This document shows, one piece after another, positions 57,267 through 64,000 of a stretch of 64,000 nucleotides of DNA (the first letter of the stretch is position 1; each line of letters starts with the position of its first letter). Under the pieces are notes generated by a model. It ran no database searches, was not told the origin of the DNA, and saw only the letters and a list, made by a program, of their open reading frames with translations. A program made the translations under genes and the position numbers. The stretch spans positions 1,145,151 through 1,209,150 of the forward strand of contig FJOG01000019.1 of the NCBI GenBank assembly GCA_900073065.1. Reading direction: 5' to 3'. This DNA is from Phialocephala subalpina. Its lineage: Eukaryota; Ascomycota; Leotiomycetes; Helotiales; Mollisiaceae.

Positions 57267-58599
57267 ATGTTGGATTTTCCCGCTGAGACCAAGAATACGG
57301 CGAAATGCTACGCTGTCCATGGAGTTCTGGGACATGTCGACTCAAAACAGCCTCCTGTGAAGAGAAAGCCATTCTCAGCTATTTTAAAGCATGATTTTAT
57401 CCAGAAAGTACGTGGTTCCAGAATACAACGAAACCTTGTCTAACGAATATGTTCTAGGTCGAGCTCATACTCCCGGAAGAGATTTATGAGATTATCAAAA
57501 ATGATATAACTGTCAATCTTCCTCCATCTTCATATACTCGAGTCATTCTCCCACTGGCCGCTTTACTTCAAGGAGAATTCTTCAATGAGTATATCAAGAA
57601 AGGTGCGATCATGCCAAAATGCTCAGCCAATGCAATGATTCCTCTGATGCCATGTACTCAGGCTAATATTAGTTAAAGGCAACATTTTGATGCTTTCTGA
57701 AGGGAAGATTGGTGTGGACAATGTCTATTCTTTGAGAGAAGGTATGACCCAGGATTTGGACGTCAAGGTTAAACTGACATGCTCATTAGGAGTCTTAACA
57801 TTGCACTTGAACAAGGAGAGCTATGAACGAGCTGGTATCGTGGGCCAGCCCGAGGGAGTAAAGGGCAAGCGAGGAACGAAACCTCTATGGGGTACGTTTC
57901 TATGGATCGTGAATCGCAATTATCTACTAACTCAATCAGTGGTTGAGGTAAATCTACGACTACCTTCAATGTTGCACGGCAGAAAGGGTTTCGACAGAAT
58001 TGAATATGCTTTCAAGAATGTTCTCAATGTTCCAGTCAGATGGCTGTTCCTGAATTTGGAAACGAAAGGTTTGTTCATTGCATCTCATCTAGGTTACGGT
58101 CAAGGCTAAAGCCTAGGCAGCCCTGGAACCAGAGCCTTTGGAGGCACACTTTCCAGTAAAGAAGAGTGCTGCCGCACAAACATCTCAAGGCATGCATGTC
58201 AAGAAGCCCCCACTCGGGCCTCCAACAGAGGTTGACCCGTCTTATGGAGCCGATTTCGAGGACTATGCAGTCGACCTGCACGAATGGCTTTCCTTAATCT
58301 TACTTGATAGCCCGAGAATCCTTGCCGATGACAAGATCGACCCCTATCTGTCTCGATATGTTCCGCCAGGAGATCCTTCCACCAGTTGCACAATGGTCAA
58401 GGTAAAATGGAGAGGGTTCATCTCTGCATTTTGGGCAAGAAACGCACTCGTCCAGATATTGCAAGCTGCACCACGGGATTCTTGGTTTGTGTTTTCTGTC
58501 GATGGCTTCGGTAATGATCCACTTGGGGAGAGCAGGAGCAGCACAATATTGAAGCTCCCGAAAGCTCCAACAGAGTATGTATTGTGGGAAATAGCATGA
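57267..58599 (+). CDS. RNase P/MRP subunit of the Rpp40 family
   Basis: A 352-residue protein of the Rpp40 family, a component of the ribonucleoprotein that removes tRNA 5' leaders and of RNase MRP. Exons are 57267-57407, 57458-57602, 57679-57741, 57790-57891, 57940-58068 and 58121-58599. Landmarks: MLDFPAETKNTAKCYAVHG, ELILPEEIYE, GNILMLSEGKIGVDNVYSL, LTLHLNKESYERAG, KPLWVVEVNLRLPSMLHG, FDRIEYAFKNVLNVPV, then LHEWLSLILLDSPRI and VKWRGFISAFWARN. Intron 2 has two acceptors six bases apart (57672 and 57678), giving or omitting two residues (VK). Its stop lies 14 bp from the stop of the convergent ankyrin gene. Confidence 0.88.
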
Positions 58600-58613
58600 A
58601 TAAGCCGAAGGAA

Positions 58614-59270
58614 TCAAGATGTCCGTTGTCGAACTTGTCTTTCCTCACCCACCTCGCCTCGAATTGCTTCTGTGATAAGCTCTCTTAAAGCTCGTTGACC
58701 TTCCTCGCCTTGAAAATCTTCCCGTGATGCCAATTCCTCTATTCTCCGTCTGAACTCGGGATCCACTACTTCGCCTGCTTCCTCCTCGGCCATAGTCCCA
58801 ATATTGACTTGCACGCCTTCAGGAAGAGGTGGTGGAGGGTGAACATCGTTCGTAGTTGGTGCTGCTGAAGTGCCATTGACCTGCGACTCCAGCTCCTTCA
58901 TTCGTAGATACACAGCTACCTCCGGGACTTCGTTCTCCTCTGCGAACTTTTCTCTTGCTGTCTTGCCCTCATCGCCCACAATTGTGATGTCCGCATGTAA
59001 TTCTTCGACCAATATCTTAGCACAATCCACAGTCTCTACCACGAACAACGCTGTCTCGCCATCTTCGTCTTTGAGGTTGACATCAACATGGAAATCGTTG
59101 ACGAGGGTACGGAGGAGGTCGAGATTGTTGTAGGAAGCAGCGGCGTGCATCAAAGAGTATCCATGTTCATCTTGAGTTGATGCAAGCGAGGGGTTCCCTC
59201 GGAGGAGAACCAGAACTTCCGAGGGGTTGTCGGCAGCGAGGAGGAGGACATTGACTTGTCTCGGCGGCAT
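58614..59270 (-). CDS. Ankyrin-repeat protein
   Basis: An intronless gene for 218 residues. At least two ankyrin repeats are visible: DEHGYSLMHAAASYNNLDLL followed by DVNLKDEDGETALFVVETV, then a weaker third near ADITIVGDEGKTAREKFAEE. The C-terminal half is acidic and Pro-rich (DVHPPPPLPEG). Size and repeat position resemble small cytosolic ankyrin proteins such as yeast Yar1, a chaperone of ribosomal protein Rps3, but the resemblance is general and I would not assign that function. The ATG at 59270 opens MPPRQVNVLLLAADNPSEV. It converges on RPP40 with almost no spacer, so their 3' UTRs must overlap. Confidence 0.85.
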   Translation of the reverse strand: MPPRQVNVLLLAADNPSEVLVLLRGNPSLASTQDEHGYSLMHAAASYNNLDLLRTLVNDFHVDVNLKDEDGETALFVVETVDCAKILVEELHADITIVGDEGKTAREKFAEENEVPEVAVYLRMKELESQVNGTSAAPTTNDVHPPPPLPEGVQVNIGTMAEEEAGEVVDPEFRRRIEELASREDFQGEEGQRALRELITEAIRGEVGEERQVRQRTS

Positions 59271-59839
59271 TGTGTCTTAGGGAATGATCCAGGCGGCTGA
59301 TGTTTTGAAGGCGCACTGATATTGGGATGAATGTCAGCTTTCGTGATCCTTGTAGCCCTCGAAAACATAATTACTTGCCTGTCGACGCTGAATGTTTTGT
59401 GCTGGAGGCCCACCGAAACTATTTTCCGTAAGGCTGAGTTCGGCGGCCACTTTTAGGGCACCGAGGAGTCACGCCTAAGCCTGCGCCTCCTACCACAAAC
59501 AGCCTGGAACAGGAACAGACTACTCCTATTTCTACCTGTCACTTCCACCTCCATTCACCTTGCTTAGGAGGGAGATTGCCAGTGCCTCTAACTTACAGCA
59601 GAGGAACGGACATTGAGGCGTCACCGCATGACTAACACTGGCCTCGCCCTTCTTTACTTAAAGTGCCTTTGTTTGCCTTGATGCTGTTTTTGCAAGCACT
59701 TCCTCTCAGACATTGTCAACGATCCCTTGGTCTACATTCTTCACGTCTGTGGATCGCACTCAATACCTCTAGACCAGTTACTTCTTCCTTCGTCATACAT
59801 TCTCCCCGGTTTTTGATATTTCAACCAAGTTCCTCCATT
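59271..59839. promoter_or_regulatory. Divergent intergenic region, ankyrin gene and TRL1
   Basis: 569 bp between start codons. The TRL1 frame is open upstream of its chosen ATG, including an in-frame ATG at 59681, so a 53-residue N-terminal extension is possible; the extension (LFLQALPLRHCQRSLGLHS) is rich in Arg and Ser without acids, like a mitochondrial presequence. Confidence 0.45.
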
Positions 59840-62375
59840 ATGGCTTCTGCCAACAAGGTTCCGTACGCGCCACCGGACGTGCAGGAAGTCCAGACCCTTA
59901 TTCGAAATCTGGAGGGAGGCCTCAAGAGAGATAAGGGCAAGAAGTCTTTCAGCTGTAAGCGGACCGGCTTCGATGTTGTTGACTCCCCCGCAAAGCTTGT
60001 TGTCACCTCATGGCGATTTCAGGATTGGGACTACAAGCGTGACGACCTCCCAACCTATGCCAGAGGACTCTTTACCACGAAGAATGAGAAGGGCCAGGCT
60101 GAAATCTGTATCCGTGGATACGACAAATTCTTCAACACAGACGAAGTCAATAATACCAAATGGTGCAATATCGAGAACAACACCAAGCCTCCTTACGAGT
60201 TGAGTCTGAAGGAGAACGGATGTATTATATTCATCAGCGGTCTTCATGACGGTACCCTCTTGGTCTGCAGCAAGCACTCAACCGGGCCACGATCTGGTGA
60301 AATTAGCCATGCAGTTGCTGGATCGCAATGGGTCGATAAGCAACTTGCACGCATTGGCAAGACACGTGAAGACCTTGCCAGAGAGTTGCGGGCACGAAAT
60401 GCTACTGCAGTTGCTGAGCTTTGCGACGATGACTTCGAAGAGCATATTCTTGCGTATACAGGAGATAGCGCAGGACTGTATCTTCATGGTATCAACATCA
60501 ACCTACCGGAGTTCATGACTTATTCAGGAGAGCAAGTCCAGGCTTTTGCGGAGGAATGGGGCTTCCGAAAGACAGACTTCCTGGTTATGAACGACATCCA
60601 GGAAACCAAGAAATTCCTCGATGAAGTCGCAGATACTGGTGCATATAATGGCCGCGACGTTGAGGGTTTCGTCATTAGGTGCAAGTCTCGCGAGAATGCC
60701 CATTCTGCTTACGCAGATTGGTTCTTTAAGTACAAGTTCGAGGAGCCATACCTGATGTATCGCCAGTGGCGTGAATGCACAAAGGCTTTGATTGCAGGCC
60801 GTCCTCCTCGCTTCAAGAAGCACGTCAAGATCACCGAGGAGTATTTACTTTACGCCCGAAAGCAACTCGCCGATAATCCTAGGCTTGGGAAGGCATATGC
60901 TAACAATCACGGAATCATCAAGCTGAGAGACGACTTCTTGTGGGAGAAGAACCTGAAGGGTTCCGACATCATTCGAGAAGAATACGCAGCCATTGGCGGT
61001 GCACCACAAGATGTGACGAAGAACATTATCCTGGTTCCTATTGCTACCCTTGGTTGTGGCAAAACTACAATCGCAGTCGCACTCACACATCTCTTCAACT
61101 GGGGTCACGTTCAGAACGACAATATCACGGGCAAGGGCCGCCCACCACGATTCACCAAGGAGGTCTTGACACAGCTGGAGGATACGCCTGTGGTTTTCGC
61201 TGATAGGAATAATGCCCAGAGACATGAACGTCAACAGATCCTTGGAGATATCAAGCTTTCACACCCTGAGGTTCGCCTTGTTGCGTTGAACTTCGTGCAC
61301 ACCCCGGATACACTTGCTAAAATTAGGGAAGTTACCCAAAATAGAGTGTTCTCTCGTGGCGACAACCACCAGACGATTCAGGCAGCTACGGACAAGAATA
61401 AGGTTGTTGGTATTATGGAAGGCTTCATGCACCGATTTGAGGCACTGAATCCATATGGCAAGCCCGATGACGAATTTGACGCTGTCATCGACCTTGACCC
61501 TACACTGGATTCTCGTGAGAATCTGGAGACTGTTGTTGGCCAACTCAGCAATCATTTCCCGAAGTTGATTCCTGACATGCCTTCCAGCGACGAGCTAGAT
61601 GAAGCTATCAACGTCGCTCTCAGCGAGTACAAGCCTGAGATGAGACACACCATTGGTGATCGAGGACCTGCAAAGGGTGGCAAGAACAACAACCGGAATC
61701 AGAACCAAGGACAGGTAAGTTGGCGCCATGGTAAAAGGTCAGCTTCAGCAATTAATTGATCTCCAGCAGCAGCCCCAGATCGCCAAGAAGGAACGTCCCC
61801 TCGAGTACGTCGCGGTCAGCCTCCCCAAATCAATCATCCTCGATACCCTTGAAACCGCTTTTGCATCTGTCTCTACCAACAAGGCTCGCTTCTTCAGACA
61901 ACTACAGCAAAATCGACGTGTACAGCCTGAGTTCCATGTCACCTTGATGCATCGAGCAACCTCTAAACAGCGTCCAGATCTTTGGAAGACATACACTGAT
62001 ATGCATACCAGTGCTGGCGGTGATCCTTGGGCTGGCGGGAGCAAGATGGGGGATTGCAAGATTCTCTTGGAGAGGGTGAGTTCTCTGATCAGATGATATT
62101 TGGAATTTCACTAACCATACTTGCAGATTGTTTGGGATAACCGTATCATGGCAATAGTTGCACGACTCGTCGATGAGGGATGGGAGTGTGTCAACCCAGT
62201 TGCACATGTTACGATTGGCACCAGAGGAGATGAGGTCAAGCCAAAGGAGAGCAATGATCTCCTGAAGCGATGGCTTGAGGTCGGCAGCGGTGATGAATCT
62301 GGCATTGGCGAAGTGGGTATTGGTGGCCGAGTTGTTGTTGATGGTACTGTCGAGGGTATTTTGGCGCGTCATTGA
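59840..62375 (+). CDS. TRL1: Fungal tRNA ligase Trl1
   Basis: An 810-residue trifunctional enzyme that heals and seals tRNA exons after intron removal and also joins HAC1-type mRNA in the unfolded-protein response. Exons are 59840-61714, 61767-62075 and 62127-62375. The ligase domain has the nucleotidyl Lys in SLKENGCI (Lys124). The kinase domain has the P-loop TLGCGKTT near residue 400, and the cyclic phosphodiesterase domain two HxT motifs, FHVTLMH (about 682) and AHVTIGT (about 755). The ATG at 59840 (MASANKVPYAPPD) fits the family; an upstream in-frame ATG at 59681 would add 53 residues. The first intron ends in CAGCAGCAG, offering three acceptors that differ by one Gln each. Confidence 0.96.
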
Positions 62376-62660
62376 AGGGCATGATTATGACCGCATGATA
62401 TGGCACCATGGTGTCAGATTTGAGCGAAATGGCGTCGTGGAACTTGGCTGCAAAGCCTCAAAAGTTTAGAAGTGTTTAGACTTGCACTACCATACAGAGA
62501 TAAATAACATTCATGAGACCCTGTCTTCCCAAGATTCCTTCAAATATTCTTGACCACACTCTCCCAATACTAGCAGTCTCCTCAGTAATTCTCAGTCTTC
62601 TCCGAACATGAAAATAACATATCCTCCTCAAAGCGATCCTATGCTCTACCTACGCTGCCT
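62376..62660. other. Convergent 3' region of TRL1 and the hemerythrin-like gene
   Basis: Short spacer with presumed 3' UTRs only. Confidence 0.4.
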
Positions 62661-63332
62661 TTAATCCTCCAACGCAGACAGGTCCCCCAACCTCGCATTC
62701 GCATCACAACTAGCAAACCTCCACCACCTAGAATTCCCCGCCACAAACGACCTCTGCAAGAACCACCACACTGGGCCCAGAATCGGCGGCCACTCTTTCC
62801 ACAGCCGTCTTCAAAGTTCAGATCAAGATTTCGGAAGAAGAATGGAGTACCACCTGTGATAAATTGGTGTAATGGTGGCTTTTGAGACTCGGCATTGATC
62901 ATGTCTAGAAGAGGCGGCTTGGAGCCGAATTTTGATAGAGCTAGGAGGGTAGGGATCTCGTCTGTGAGGTGGGTGAAGAGAGTTGGTGCGAATGAGTCAA
63001 TTATGGAAACTAGTTGGTATCCTGAGGTTTCAGGTTTAGTAGAACATGTTGTGAGGTATTGTTTGTAAGCACTTAGACCTGGGAGGAACGCGTCTGGTAT
63101 TCTGATCAGCCTTTGAAGTAGAGTTGAAAATTGGAGAAGACTCACGATGCTGTTCAACGTTTTCTTCCATGATCCCAACTTCCCCAGTCTTGGCTTCAAT
63201 CTGTGGAAACAATGAAGTCTCTTCCATGGTATGATGGGCGTCTAAAACTTCAGCCCAGCATTTTGCGTAGTTGATGAAGTCGGAGTGATCTTCAGGCTTG
63301 ATGTATGGTGCCTGTCGATAGATACTGTTCAT
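62639..63332 (-). CDS. Hemerythrin-like domain protein, possibly frameshifted
   Basis: Exons 63146-63332 and 62639-63093 with a 52-nt intron encode a hemerythrin HHE domain, a four-helix bundle that binds a di-iron centre. Metal-ligand motifs are visible: DAHHTMEETSLFPQIE, then ENVEQHHAFLPGL, the second His pair completed across the intron. A later HLTDE supplies further ligands. Two oddities suggest damage. The conserved lead-in HNVFIRGMNSIY starts before the first usable ATG and is cut off from MAL by a TGA at 63354-63356. Near 62805 the frame passes from FEDG into low-quality Gly/Arg-rich sequence, while the neighbouring frame continues with the expected LWKEWPPILGP to a stop at 62661. A one-base deletion would explain this. 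Confidence 0.65.
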
Positions 63333-63365
63333 GCCACGGATGAAGACGTTGTGTCATAGTGCCAT

Positions 63366-64000
63366 TACACTTGCAGCTGGGACTTATTAGCGCTTTAGAA
63401 TGTTAAGAAGTAGACGGTGATCTGAAATGGGTTCATGGGATATGACATTGAGTATTATTCGTTCAAGACAACGTGCTCCCTGATACTTACCTTCGACATA
63501 CTCACCATAAGGTTTCTAGTCGTATTGACTAAGTAAAGACTGTATGCTTCACTAGGAAACTCACTGAAGCCTTTTGTGCATGAATTGGAGTCTCTATTAG
63601 CTTGAATGCTCAATCTGACAAACGATGTCTATTGATAGACTTCGACACCTTGAATGCAGAAGAATAACTCTTGTAATGAATATAACGAACACTTTGTTTA
63701 TTTGGTTGAATGGCTAGGCGGATAGGAATCATTTGCTCGAGATTCAGAAGTGTGCAGGAAGAGCTAATATTTCATACTGATGATATAGAGAACTCGGGAA
63801 ATAGACCTACGTGTGCCTCGTCACGAATTCATACATATCGATACAGGGCTGAAGGTGGCTTTCAGATCCCTCGAATGATGCTGTAGGCTTTTGCAACTTC
63901 CCTGATGCCTGAAGCTCGTCGTGACGACTGTGCCGGTTGGCTCTCGGTCCCGTTACTGTTTTCCGAGCCCCAGAGGACCGAAATTCAGTGTAACATGAGA
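63366..64000. other. Right-edge region without a supported gene
   Basis: No convincing exon on either strand. It may contain the upstream part of the hemerythrin-like gene or the flank of a gene outside the window. Confidence 0.35.

Noticed and set aside
1..64000. Search for tRNA, rRNA, CRISPR arrays, prophage or transposon ends
   Set aside because: No T-loop/anticodon arrangement, repeat-spacer pattern, reverse transcriptase, transposase or long terminal repeats were seen by eye; short or degenerate copies could be missed.

Overview
The window is nuclear DNA from a filamentous ascomycete (Pezizomycotina). Genes are split by short introns, mostly 46-80 nt, with a CTRAY-like branch site close to the acceptor. 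Genes lie on both strands at about one per 2 kb. The proteins are those expected of such a fungus: a COT1-type NDR kinase, Atg11, an Iec1-like INO80 subunit, UPF0643, and a decayed copy of a fungus-specific multigene family. I lean to Leotiomycetes, but that is weak inference. All exon models were read by eye from splice signals, frame and remembered family motifs; summed exon lengths divide by three in every complete gene model I give.

Left part (1-6.2 kb): a mitochondrial carrier of the S-adenosylmethionine-carrier type running off the left edge, a MIX23 protein, eIF3h and S-adenosylhomocysteine hydrolase. From 6.2 to 11.6 kb the DNA is gene-poor, with a G11-T-G9 tract and C2H2 zinc-finger remnants. 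From 11.6 to 24.2 kb come a full ABCC transporter, a MOSC-domain protein, Atg11 and a CENP-H-like kinetochore protein. Another poorly resolved stretch (24.4-27.2 kb) holds zinc-finger-like exons and an unrecognised reading frame.

Middle part (27.6-40.6 kb): UPF0643, kynurenine formamidase, the NatA subunit Naa15, Tim54, a clearly broken gene (35.1-37.3 kb) and the COT1/NDR kinase. From 41 to 51.5 kb: SF3A2, tubulin cofactor E, a CCCH zinc-finger protein, an Iec1-like protein, a ten-exon pyridoxal-reductase-like aldo-keto reductase, a HIT protein and a possible small gene.

Right part (53.6-63.4 kb): an unrecognised four-exon gene, then a run of RNA-processing genes. TRM11 and the RNase P/MRP subunit RPP40 diverge from 239 bp; an ankyrin protein follows, then the tRNA ligase TRL1. 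A hemerythrin-like gene with signs of damage closes the window. The genes do not form one pathway. Local themes are tRNA maturation on the right and SAM/SAH handling on the left. The most unusual molecular feature is four introns, in four genes, whose reading frame requires GC-AG splicing. I found no CRISPR array, transposon, tRNA or rRNA gene.
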